From Gelidibacter gilvus (GTDB lineage Bacteria > Bacteroidota > Bacteroidia > Flavobacteriales > Flavobacteriaceae), in contig NZ_SDDZ01000005.1 in assembly GCF_004115975.1 (NCBI RefSeq), forward strand, positions 62,001 through 126,000: DNA of 64,000 nucleotides. Direction: 5' to 3'. Positions within the stretch are counted from its first letter, which is position 1, and every line of letters begins with the position of its first letter. The notes below the pieces were generated by a model, which saw only the letters and a list, made by a program, of their open reading frames with translations, had not been told where the DNA came from and ran no database searches. Made by a program: the position numbers and the translations under genes. This document shows, piece by piece, positions 8,271 through 16,747 of this stretch.

Positions 8271-9800
8271 TTATTTAATGCCGTGCATCAGTTTTTTAAT
8301 GAATGGAGTCAAAACAATAAGAACCAAACCACTGGCGATTCCTGCATAAAACAAGTATTCGTAAAGGTTAATATACCCAGCTTTGGAGGCAATAAAATTT
8401 CCTCTATCTTCAATGCCCACACTGGCCATATCCGAAATTTTTGCGGCTATAAACTCAGAACTTGCCGTGGCCAAAAACCAAACGCCCATCATAAATCCAA
8501 CTATTTTTGTAGGAGACATCTTTGTCACCACGGACAATCCAATTGGAGATAAAGATAATTCTCCACAGGTATGCAACAGGTAAGCCAACACCAACCAGTA
8601 GGAAGCCACTTTACCCGCATCTCCAGATAATTTTCCGCCAATAACCAGCGCTCCAAATCCGAGACCTACAAGTATCAAGGCATAGGCAAATTTGTAAGAA
8701 GTACTGGGATTTAGCTTTTTCTTATCCAACCACACCCACAGTCGTGCAAAAGGAATGGCCAGTGTAATGATAAAAAATGCATTTAAGCCCAAAAACCAAC
8801 CTGGTTTTAACTCAAACCCGAAGACATTGAGATCTATAATACGTTCTGCAAACAGATTGAGAGACATATACGCTTGTTCATAAAGCGCCCAAAAAACAAT
8901 GGTGAATAAAATAAGGATCGTTAGGGCAATCAATCTTTCTCTCGCTACTTTGTCCAGAAACTTTACGGCATAGTAAATAATATAGGCCAATGACGCTGCG
9001 CCCGCAACCATCAATATGACTTGAACGATAGAATGGCTTTGGACCATTTGCCATACTACGAAAGTTCCTAGAACAGCAGAAATATAGATCCAATATTCAA
9101 TTTTTAGGCCGAACTTCTTTTTATTAATAATCTCCGGATTGAGCGGTTCGCCTTTACCCTCCAAATAAGGCTTTCCAAATACAAAGACGAGCAATCCAAA
9201 AAACATCCCAATCCCGGCGGCTCCAAAACCATAGCCCCAACCGTATTCTTCACCTAAGTAGACACATATAATAGTGGCCAAGAGTGCGCCCATATTGATT
9301 CCCATGTAGAATATGGTAAATCCAGAATCGCGTCTAGGGTCATTTTCGGTGTAGAGTTCCCCGACTATTGAAGAGATGTTGGATTTTAAAAATCCGACGC
9401 CCATAACAATCAAGGCCAGTGAAAAATAAAAGACTTGCAAAGCGAAGGTATCGCGCCGTACGACGCCATCTACCAAGGATGCCTGATTGCCTTCATAAGC
9501 CATCCCCACGTGTCCCAACACCAATAAAATAGCACCAAAAATAATCGCCTTGCGAAATCCGATGTATTTATCAGCAATATGTCCGCCCAAAACCGGCATC
9601 GCATACACCAGTGCTGCATAACTCCCAAGAAGAAGATAGCCGTCACTATCTGAAAACAAATGGTAACGTGTGAGATAAAAGAGCAATAATGCCTTCATCC
9701 CATAAAAGGAAAAACGCTCCCACATTTCAGTAAAAAAGAGAATGTACAATCCAACAGGATGTCCAAACAATTCTTTGTGTTTAACGGCAGCGTTATCCAT
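8271..9800 (-). CDS. POT-family proton-coupled oligopeptide transporter
   Basis: 509 residues, a full-length POT. Motifs: GLYILFFTEMWERFSFYGMK near the N-terminus, GVGFLKSNISSIVGELY, and FTIFYMGINMGALL. It lacks the long charged loop of its neighbour, but hydrophobic stretches near residues 230-290 are consistent with an inserted helix pair. It ends KKLMHGIK, the same C-terminal motif as both neighbours. It is the most divergent of the three copies. Di/tripeptide uptake is the family role; the exact substrate preference cannot be read from sequence. It is 44 bases downstream of the first POT gene and 53 bases upstream of the last on the same strand. Confidence 0.95.
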   Translation of the reverse strand: MDNAAVKHKELFGHPVGLYILFFTEMWERFSFYGMKALLLFYLTRYHLFSDSDGYLLLGSYAALVYAMPVLGGHIADKYIGFRKAIIFGAILLVLGHVGMAYEGNQASLVDGVVRRDTFALQVFYFSLALIVMGVGFLKSNISSIVGELYTENDPRRDSGFTIFYMGINMGALLATIICVYLGEEYGWGYGFGAAGIGMFFGLLVFVFGKPYLEGKGEPLNPEIINKKKFGLKIEYWIYISAVLGTFVVWQMVQSHSIVQVILMVAGAASLAYIIYYAVKFLDKVARERLIALTILILFTIVFWALYEQAYMSLNLFAERIIDLNVFGFELKPGWFLGLNAFFIITLAIPFARLWVWLDKKKLNPSTSYKFAYALILVGLGFGALVIGGKLSGDAGKVASYWLVLAYLLHTCGELSLSPIGLSVVTKMSPTKIVGFMMGVWFLATASSEFIAAKISDMASVGIEDRGNFIASKAGYINLYEYLFYAGIASGLVLIVLTPFIKKLMHGIK

Positions 9801-9844
9801 ATGTATTAAATTTAAAATTTGCTTAAGCTACTACGAGGTCAGCC

Positions 9845-11425
9845 TTAATGAATCCCATGCATCATTTTCTTCAGAATTGGAGTAATCAATATCAGCACAA
9901 GACCTGCCGCAGCCGGCATTACCGCAAATATTCCAAAGAAATATGACAAGGAATGTTCTTCAGCAATCCTATCAATCAATCCGCCACCAAATCCGGCCAA
10001 TCCATTTGCTATTCCAGATGCTAAAAACCAAAGTCCAAAAATCAATCCTACGAATTTTTTAGGTGAAAGCTTACTAACATAAGACAGACCAACGGGCGAC
10101 AGACACAACTCTCCAGTAGTATGGAAAAAATAAGCCGCGATTAACCAAATCATGCTTACTGAGGCGGTTTGCGCACCTTGTGGAATATCCTTGGCACCAT
10201 AGGCCAAAACAGCGAATCCAACGCCAACCAAGATCAATCCCAGTGCAAATTTGATAGGCCCTGCAGGATTCCATACTTTTTCCCACATTTTACTAAAAAA
10301 CGAAGCTAAAGTAATAATGAAGAAGGAGTTCAGAATTTGGAACCAAGACGCCGTAACTTCCGTTTCAATAGCATTGAATTCACGTCCAATTTTCCAAAGA
10401 CCAAGTCCCCAAACAATTAAAAACGATATGGCAGTGAAAATTATAGTGGTAGGATATTTAGCATAAATCCGTTTCCCTAATGACCACAAAACGTAAGTCA
10501 CAATAACCAAGGGGAACAATGTCAACAGAGCATCAACCCACATAAAGATAGTTCCAGCATTTCCTGGCAGTACACGTTGGGTATAATCCAAAGCAAAAAT
10601 ACTCATCGATCCTCCAGCCTGTTCGAAGGAAAGAAAGAAAAATATACTAAAAAACATGAAGACACCCACAACAATCAAACGATCTCTAACCACGTTTTTA
10701 GGGAGTTCTTCTACTTCTTCTTCAACACCCGTTTTAACTGATTCCTTATGCTCTTTTGGAGATTCTCCTACGACTCCAAATAACTTGGTGGCAAAATAAA
10801 ATTGCAGTCCACCAAACATCATGAATACTCCAGCCAAACCGAAACCATAGTGCCATCCTACTTTTTCTCCAATATAGCCACATAACAACATTCCTAAGAA
10901 GGCTCCAGCATTAATACCCATATAGAAAATAGTATATCCAGCATCCTTTTTAGTACTATTGTCAGGATATAATTGACCTACCATGGAGGAAATATTAGGC
11001 TTAAACATCCCATTTCCTAAAATCATTAATCCAAGTCCAATATAAAAGAAGTTTGGACTAATCACTTCTAAAGCCATGGAAGCATGTCCCAAGGTCATAA
11101 TAACTGCACCCAATACAATAGCTTTTCTAAAACCAGTTATTTTATCGGCTATAATTCCACCTAACAACGGCGTAAAATAGACCAACATGGTATAAAGTCC
11201 AAAGAGATTCATGGCTTCTGATCGGGTCCATTCCCATCCGCCATCAGCCACTTGACTAACCAAAAATATTACGAGCAACGCACGCATTCCATAATAACTA
11301 AAACGCTCCCACATTTCTGTGAAAAACAACACGAATAGTCCTGCTGGATGTCCCATTACCATTTTGTCATCTATCCCTTGTTTGGCAAGATGCGTGATTA
11401 ATCCTAGATCTTTTCCTTCACTCAT
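9845..11425 (-). CDS. POT-family oligopeptide transporter, form lacking the extra helix pair
   Basis: 526 residues. The POT signature is present (FVLFFTEMWERFSYYGMR, GMFKPNISSMVGQLY, YTIFYMGINAGAFLGM). Compared with the other two copies, the stretch between helices 6 and 7 is only a short acidic linker (KEHKESVKTGVEEEVEELPKN cut to its core here: EEEVEELPK), with no additional hydrophobic helices, so I infer a 12-helix topology. It ends KKMMHGIH. It starts 12 bases after the DPP-IV stop, so it is clearly co-transcribed with the peptidase. A role in taking up the dipeptides released by that enzyme is inferred from position. Confidence 0.94.
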   Translation of the reverse strand: MSEGKDLGLITHLAKQGIDDKMVMGHPAGLFVLFFTEMWERFSYYGMRALLVIFLVSQVADGGWEWTRSEAMNLFGLYTMLVYFTPLLGGIIADKITGFRKAIVLGAVIMTLGHASMALEVISPNFFYIGLGLMILGNGMFKPNISSMVGQLYPDNSTKKDAGYTIFYMGINAGAFLGMLLCGYIGEKVGWHYGFGLAGVFMMFGGLQFYFATKLFGVVGESPKEHKESVKTGVEEEVEELPKNVVRDRLIVVGVFMFFSIFFFLSFEQAGGSMSIFALDYTQRVLPGNAGTIFMWVDALLTLFPLVIVTYVLWSLGKRIYAKYPTTIIFTAISFLIVWGLGLWKIGREFNAIETEVTASWFQILNSFFIITLASFFSKMWEKVWNPAGPIKFALGLILVGVGFAVLAYGAKDIPQGAQTASVSMIWLIAAYFFHTTGELCLSPVGLSYVSKLSPKKFVGLIFGLWFLASGIANGLAGFGGGLIDRIAEEHSLSYFFGIFAVMPAAAGLVLILITPILKKMMHGIH

Positions 11426-11437
11426 AAGTTCTCTTTT

Positions 11438-13606
11438 TTATAAATTTTCTTTAATATAGTTAGTCATTTTGGTGTATAAATGCAGTCTGGTATTTCCACC
11501 GTAAATACCGTGATTCTTATCAGGATAAATCATCCATTCAAACTGTTTATTGGCTTGTATTAATGCTTCTACCATCTGCATGGTATTTTGAACATGTACA
11601 TTATCATCTGCTGATCCATGGATCAATAAGAAATTACCTTTCAATTTATCAACATGAAATATAGGTGAGTTGTCGTCGTAACCTGAAGGGTTTTCTTGAG
11701 GCGTGGTCATATAACGTTCTGTATAAATTGTGTCATAATATCTCCAACTGGTTACCGGTGCCACCGCAATGGCCATTTTAAAGACATCATTACCTTTAAA
11801 TAGTGCGTTACTGCTCATGAATCCGCCGTAACTCCATCCCCATATTCCCATTCTGTTTTGATCGATATAATTCAGAGCTCCTAATTGTTTTGCTGCTTGG
11901 ATTTGGTCTTCCACTTCGTATTTACCCAATTCATTTTGCGTCACTTTTTTAAAGTCGGCGCCTTTAAATCCGGTTCCTCTACCATCTACACATGCAACGA
12001 TATAGCCTTTTTGAGCTAAAAAGTAGTACCAATAATCATTGGCAGCATGCCATGTATTCTTAACAGATTGTGAACCTGGACCAGAATATTGAAACATGAA
12101 TAATGGGTAGGTTTTTGAGGCATCAAAGTCGTTTGGCTTGATCATCCACATGTTCAAATCATTTCCATTAACGGCAATGGTGCTAAATTCTTTTTTGGGA
12201 AGATTATAGGCTTCTAAATTTTTCTCTAAAGAAGAATTCTCTTTGATCACTTTAACCAACTTACCGTCTTTTGCGGTATGCAAGGTATATTCAGGAGCCT
12301 TTGTAGAACTTGAAAACGTATTGATAAAGTAGGTGAAATCGGCGCTGAAATCGGCTGAGTTTGTTCCTTCATTTTGAGTGAGTCTCTTTTTATTATTTCC
12401 GTCAATTCTGATGGAATAGACATCTCTATTAATGGAGCCGTTTTCAACCGACTGATAAAACACCGTGTTGTTTTTCTCGTCAAACCCATAATAGTTGGTC
12501 ACTTCCCATGGGCCTTTGGTGACCTGATTGATCAATTTCCCATCTTTTGAATAGTGATAGATATGATTGTAACCATCGGTTTCTGAAGTCCAAATAAAGC
12601 TATTATCCTTCAAAAAGGTGAGATTATCCGTCACATCAATATAGGCTTTATCTTTTTCAGCAAGCACCAATTTAGAACTCATGTTGTTGGCGCTAATCAT
12701 CCATAAATCGAGTTCATTTTGATGTCTGTTGGTGTATTGGGCGCTAAGCACATTGGCATCATTAGTCCATTCAATGCGTGGAATATAAAAATCAGAATAA
12801 GGTTTTGAAAGTTTTACATCATTGATTTTTTTGGATTTCAAATCATAAATGTGAAGTGAGACAAGCGCATTGGCTTCTCCTGCTTTTGGATATTTAAAAA
12901 CGTCTTGCTCAGGATATAAACCCTGTCCGTACACATCCATTGAAAACTCTGGCACTTCGGTTTCATCAAAACGGATGAACGCAAGATAGCTCCCATCGGC
13001 ATTCCATTCAAAAGCACGAACAAAAGCGAACTCTTCTTCGTATACCCAATCTGTAATACCGTTGATGATTTTATTTTTCTCACCGTCAAAGGTAATTTGG
13101 GTGGTTTGATTGCTTTCGAAATCTTTGATGTACAGATTGTTATTAAAACCATAAGCCACTTTCTTCCCATCAGGAGACAAGGTTGGTTCCTGTATTTTTT
13201 CATCGGAAATTTTAGCCAACGCCTTCGTTTTGATATCATAAACGTAGAATACACCTAATGTCGATCGGCGGAAGATAGGCTCTACCTCAGTGGCCAAAAT
13301 AATTTTACTTTCGTCTTTACTAAACGTATAGTCTGAAAAGTACTTTATGGCCTCCAAATCGGATGATTTCACCAAAGTTTCAACTTTAGATAATGTTTTA
13401 TAATCGTAAACATCTATTGCTGTTGAACCTTGTTCAAAATTTAATACGGCGTACTGTTTTCCGTTATTCATGGAATGCAAAGACTGCATTCCTTCGGTTC
13501 TAAACGTACCATTCCAGATGGCATCGAGAGTGATTTCCTTGTTTTGGGCTGAGGTTAAAACAGTTACCAAAAGACAGATAAACAAGGAGCTTTTCAAATA
13601 TTTCAT
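11438..13606 (-). CDS. Dipeptidyl peptidase IV (S9B serine peptidase)
   Basis: 722 residues. A signal peptide (residues 1-20, ending LTSAQ) is followed by the beta-propeller region and a C-terminal alpha/beta-hydrolase domain. The catalytic triad is visible: Ser592 in GWSYGG, Asp667 in HGSADDNV and His699 in DKNHGIYGG. The propeller has the EE pair (VYEEEFAFVRAFEWN) that binds the substrate N-terminus in DPP-IV. The enzyme removes X-Pro/X-Ala dipeptides from the N-terminus of peptides in the periplasm or at the cell surface (family knowledge). It is the first gene of a run with three POT transporters that could import the products. Confidence 0.95.
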   Translation of the reverse strand: MKYLKSSLFICLLVTVLTSAQNKEITLDAIWNGTFRTEGMQSLHSMNNGKQYAVLNFEQGSTAIDVYDYKTLSKVETLVKSSDLEAIKYFSDYTFSKDESKIILATEVEPIFRRSTLGVFYVYDIKTKALAKISDEKIQEPTLSPDGKKVAYGFNNNLYIKDFESNQTTQITFDGEKNKIINGITDWVYEEEFAFVRAFEWNADGSYLAFIRFDETEVPEFSMDVYGQGLYPEQDVFKYPKAGEANALVSLHIYDLKSKKINDVKLSKPYSDFYIPRIEWTNDANVLSAQYTNRHQNELDLWMISANNMSSKLVLAEKDKAYIDVTDNLTFLKDNSFIWTSETDGYNHIYHYSKDGKLINQVTKGPWEVTNYYGFDEKNNTVFYQSVENGSINRDVYSIRIDGNNKKRLTQNEGTNSADFSADFTYFINTFSSSTKAPEYTLHTAKDGKLVKVIKENSSLEKNLEAYNLPKKEFSTIAVNGNDLNMWMIKPNDFDASKTYPLFMFQYSGPGSQSVKNTWHAANDYWYYFLAQKGYIVACVDGRGTGFKGADFKKVTQNELGKYEVEDQIQAAKQLGALNYIDQNRMGIWGWSYGGFMSSNALFKGNDVFKMAIAVAPVTSWRYYDTIYTERYMTTPQENPSGYDDNSPIFHVDKLKGNFLLIHGSADDNVHVQNTMQMVEALIQANKQFEWMIYPDKNHGIYGGNTRLHLYTKMTNYIKENL

Positions 13607-13727
13607 TAAGGGATTTCTTTTTGATAAAATGCTGTCAAGTTTACTAAAAATAATGCAAAAACACTAACCTTTAATAGTTAAAAGCGCAAAGCTCTAATTT
13701 GTGACTTTATATTCATGTCAAGAATAG

Positions 13728-13735
13728 TATCTTTG
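13728..13735 (+). promoter_or_regulatory. Bacteroidota-type -7 element upstream of HMG-CoA reductase
   Basis: TATCTTTG matches TAnnTTTG, 18 bases before the ATG at 13754. A TTTG lies upstream at 13698-13701, but the gap (26 bases) is longer than usual, so the -33 part is doubtful. Confidence 0.45.
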
Positions 13736-13753
13736 TATTTATAAACATTCCTT

Positions 13754-15082
13754 ATGCGCAAACCAATAAACGGCTTTTCAAAACTATCAAAATTAGATAA
13801 AATTGAATGGATTACGGAAACTTATTTTCAAGATGCCAACGCTGCAAAACAAGCCATTAAACAATATTGGAATTCCGATAAAAAGTTGCAACAACTTCAT
13901 GATGAATTTATTGAAAACACCATAACCAATTATTATTTGCCCTTTGGTGTCGCACCCAACTTTTTAATCAATGGTAAATTATATACCATTCCTATGGCTA
14001 TTGAAGAAAGCTCTGTTGTGGCCGCAGCAAGTAATGCTGCCAAGTTTTGGTTACATCGTGGCGGATTTAAAACCGAAGTGATTTCAACCACAAAAATTGG
14101 GCAAGTCCATTTTATGTACAGCGGAGGTTTTGACAAACTGCAAAAATTCTTTGCTGCCGTAAAACCAAAACTCATTGAAGAGACCCGGCACATTACCCAA
14201 AGCATGAAAAAACGTGGTGGCGGTATTTTGGATATCAAGTTAATGGACAAGACTGAAGAGTTAAAGGATTACTACCAGCTACATGCCACATTTGAAACAT
14301 TGGATGCGATGGGCGCCAACTTCATCAACTCATGCTTGGAACAATTTGCAAAAACCTTTAAAACTGAAGCCCTTCATTTTGAGTCCTTTTCAGAGCCGGA
14401 AAATCATATCCAAATAGTCATGAGTATTTTGTCCAACTATGTACCCGATTGCCTGGTAAGAGTTGAGGTCTCTTGTCCTGTTGAAGATTTAAATCACAAA
14501 TCATTGGTAGCCTCCGAAGAATTTGCACATAAATTTATTCAAGCGATCAAGATTGCCGAAATAGAACCTTATAGAGCCGTCACACACAACAAAGGCATCA
14601 TGAATGGTATTGATGCGGTTGTTCTTGCCACAGGCAACGACTTTAGGGCTGTAGAAGCTGGTGTACATGCTTACGCTGCAAGAGATGGGAAGTATAGCAG
14701 CTTGTCTCATGCGGAAGTAAAAGATGGGATCTTTAAATTTTGGATGGAAATCCCTTTGGCGCTTGGTACTGTTGGCGGATTGACCAATTTACATCCTTTG
14801 GTGAAAATAGCTTTAGAAATGCTTGGAAATCCATCGGCCAAAGAACTCATGCAAATTGTGGCCGCGGCTGGTTTGGCCCAGAATTTCGCAGCTTTACGTT
14901 CTTTGACCACCACAGGAATTCAAGAAGGCCATATGAAAATGCACTTGATGAACATGCTTAATCAACTCAATGCCACCAATCACGAGAAGGAGCAAATAGT
15001 GGCACATTTTAAGAAGAACACGGTAACACATAGTGCGGTGGAAGCAGCCTTGAACAACTTGAGGATGCTAGCCAACGAATAA
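13754..15082 (+). CDS. Hydroxymethylglutaryl-CoA reductase, class II type
   Basis: 442 residues. It reads as HMG-CoA reductase of the class II (bacterial, degradative-type) fold: GFSKLSKLDKIEWI at the start, then IPMAIEESSVVAAASNAAKFW near 79-99 with the catalytic Glu, HNKGIMNGIDAVVLATGNDFRAVEAG (shown in two parts: HNKGIMNGIDA and LATGNDFRAVEAG) with the catalytic Lys and Asp, and GTVGGLTNLHPL. The reaction interconverts HMG-CoA and mevalonate. In Bacteroidota with a mevalonate route it supplies isoprenoid precursors rather than degrading mevalonate. The GHMP kinase gene begins 42 bases downstream on the same strand, which supports a mevalonate-pathway unit. Confidence 0.93.
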   Translation: MRKPINGFSKLSKLDKIEWITETYFQDANAAKQAIKQYWNSDKKLQQLHDEFIENTITNYYLPFGVAPNFLINGKLYTIPMAIEESSVVAAASNAAKFWLHRGGFKTEVISTTKIGQVHFMYSGGFDKLQKFFAAVKPKLIEETRHITQSMKKRGGGILDIKLMDKTEELKDYYQLHATFETLDAMGANFINSCLEQFAKTFKTEALHFESFSEPENHIQIVMSILSNYVPDCLVRVEVSCPVEDLNHKSLVASEEFAHKFIQAIKIAEIEPYRAVTHNKGIMNGIDAVVLATGNDFRAVEAGVHAYAARDGKYSSLSHAEVKDGIFKFWMEIPLALGTVGGLTNLHPLVKIALEMLGNPSAKELMQIVAAAGLAQNFAALRSLTTTGIQEGHMKMHLMNMLNQLNATNHEKEQIVAHFKKNTVTHSAVEAALNNLRMLANE

Positions 15083-15124
15083 TAAAATTCCAATAATCAA
15101 AATCCAAATTCCAATTGACAGATA

Positions 15125-16039
15125 TTGAAAGCTCAAAAATTCTATAGCAACGGAAAGTTACTCCTTACGGGAGAATATCTTGTTCTTGATGGCGCGCTTG
15201 CTTTGGCCATACCAACCAAACACGGTCAATCGCTGACGGTTGAGCCATCGGAAGCGTCCCAGTTGGAATGGGAAAGTTTTGGCCATGATGGCCAATTATG
15301 GTTTGAAACTCATCTTTCAATGCGCGATGGATTTCAAATTTCAACTACGAAAGACGATCCTATTGTCGATCGGTTATTACAAATTCTTAAAGCTACAAAA
15401 AAATACAATCCAACTTTCCTAAATGGGGAAAGGGGATTTAAAGTAAAGACCCAACTGAATTTCCCAAGAAATTGGGGTCTTGGGACGTCCTCTACACTTA
15501 TCAATAATATTGCCCAATGGGCAAGTATTGATCCTTACAAATTGCTGGAAGATACGTTTGGTGGCAGCGGCTACGATATTGCCTGTGCCATGCACAATGT
15601 GCCGATAACTTATCAGCTCGAACAAAACGGCAGGACTATTATTGAAAGGAATTTTAATCCAGAGTTTAAAGAACACTTGTTTTTTGTATTTCTCAATAAA
15701 AAACAGAACAGTAGAGACGGAATTGCTACCTACCAAAGGAACAAAAGCAACACCGCTCTAGCACTTTCTGAAATCAATGCCATTACCAATGACATGATCA
15801 GTTGCACTAATTTAGAAAACTTCCAGTTTTTGATGCAAAGCCATGAATCCATTGTCTCGAAAATAATTAAACAAAAACCTGTCAAAGAAACGCTATTTAA
15901 AGACTTTGAGGGGAGCGTTAAAAGCCTTGGGGCTTGGGGTGGTGATTTTGTGCTGGTAGCCTCTGAAGATCGTCCAGAAGCCTATTTTAAGGAGAGAGGA
16001 TTTGATACGATCATTCCTTATGGTGATATGGTATTGTGA
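15125..16039 (+). CDS. GYDIA-family GHMP kinase (mevalonate-pathway-type)
   Basis: 304 residues, starting at a TTG (15125) because no ATG lies near the natural N-terminus (KFYSNGKLLLTGEYLVLDGA). GEYLVL(D)G is the GHMP kinase motif 1; NWGLGTSSTL near residue 115 is the ATP-binding motif 2; GGSGYDIACAM near 145-155 gives the family its informal name. The expected role is phosphorylation of mevalonate or a mevalonate phosphate, inferred from fold and from the HMG-CoA reductase just upstream. The exact substrate is not determined by sequence. It ends at 16039 and is followed by a long repeat-filled gap. Confidence 0.88.
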   Translation: MKAQKFYSNGKLLLTGEYLVLDGALALAIPTKHGQSLTVEPSEASQLEWESFGHDGQLWFETHLSMRDGFQISTTKDDPIVDRLLQILKATKKYNPTFLNGERGFKVKTQLNFPRNWGLGTSSTLINNIAQWASIDPYKLLEDTFGGSGYDIACAMHNVPITYQLEQNGRTIIERNFNPEFKEHLFFVFLNKKQNSRDGIATYQRNKSNTALALSEINAITNDMISCTNLENFQFLMQSHESIVSKIIKQKPVKETLFKDFEGSVKSLGAWGGDFVLVASEDRPEAYFKERGFDTIIPYGDMVL

Positions 16040-16057
16040 CACATAGAATAAATACGA

Positions 16058-16650
16058 AATCCGTGAAATATTGAAGACTCGAACTTCATTGCAAATCTTG
16101 ATATAAAATGGAGCTATTACACAAAGGTTCACAAAGAAGACACGAAGTTACACAAAGGAAACTCTAAATGGATTAACGAGTTTTGATTGATGATTTTTGA
16201 TTTACGAAAAAAAAGAAATTCGATTGCACAAAGAGTCCTATCCATTTTAAAAGTACATTCCCTTCTACTAACTATTGAAAGCTCTAGTTATATTGTAAAT
16301 CTCAATTTAAAATTAGTGAAATTATCGACTTCTAAAAATCCGTGTAATCCGTGAAATTCGTGTCTGAAAAAAAGAAGTAAGAATTAAGATGAAATCCGTG
16401 AAATATTAAGGACTCAAACTTCATTGTAAATCTTGAAATAAAATGGAGCTATTACACAAAGGTTCACAAAGTAGATACGAAGTTACACAAAGGAAATTCT
16501 AAATGGATTAACGAGTTTTGATTGATGATTTTTGATTTACGATTTAAAATCAGTGAAATTATCGACTTTTAAGAATCCGTGTAATCCGTGAAATTCGTGT
16601 CTAAAAAAAGCAAGAATTAAGACGAAATCCGTGAAATTATCAACTTCTAA
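16058..16650. repeat. Imperfect tandem duplication of an interspersed non-coding unit
   Basis: A unit starting GAAATCCGTGAAATATT at about 16058 recurs at about 16390, with ~150 bases of close similarity (TGGAGCTATTACACAAAGG, then GGATTAACGAGTTTTGATTG). A second block (ATCCGTGTAATCCGTGAAAT) is found near 16340 and again near 16576. The second unit has an internal deletion of ~100 bases. No open frame is conserved between copies. The CACAAAG/ATCCGTGAAATTCG words also occur near 19260-19430, 29215, 60820-60940 and 63745 in this window. The stretch 16040-16747 holds nothing else except the terminator at its end. Confidence 0.8.
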
Positions 16651-16688
16651 AAATCTGTGCAATATCTAACCCCATTATCGGGAGGTGT

Positions 16689-16723
16689 CAAAAAAAAAGA
16701 GGCCTTAAAATTTAAGACCTCCT
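16689..16723 (-). terminator. Rho-independent terminator of the foldase gene
   Basis: GAGGTCTTAAA / TTTAAGGCCTC (minus-strand orientation) forms a near-perfect stem at 16699-16722, followed by nine T on the minus strand. It is ~25 bases after the stop of the PpiD-like gene. Confidence 0.85.
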
Positions 16724-16747
16724 GTTATTATATATCTTTAAAAACTA

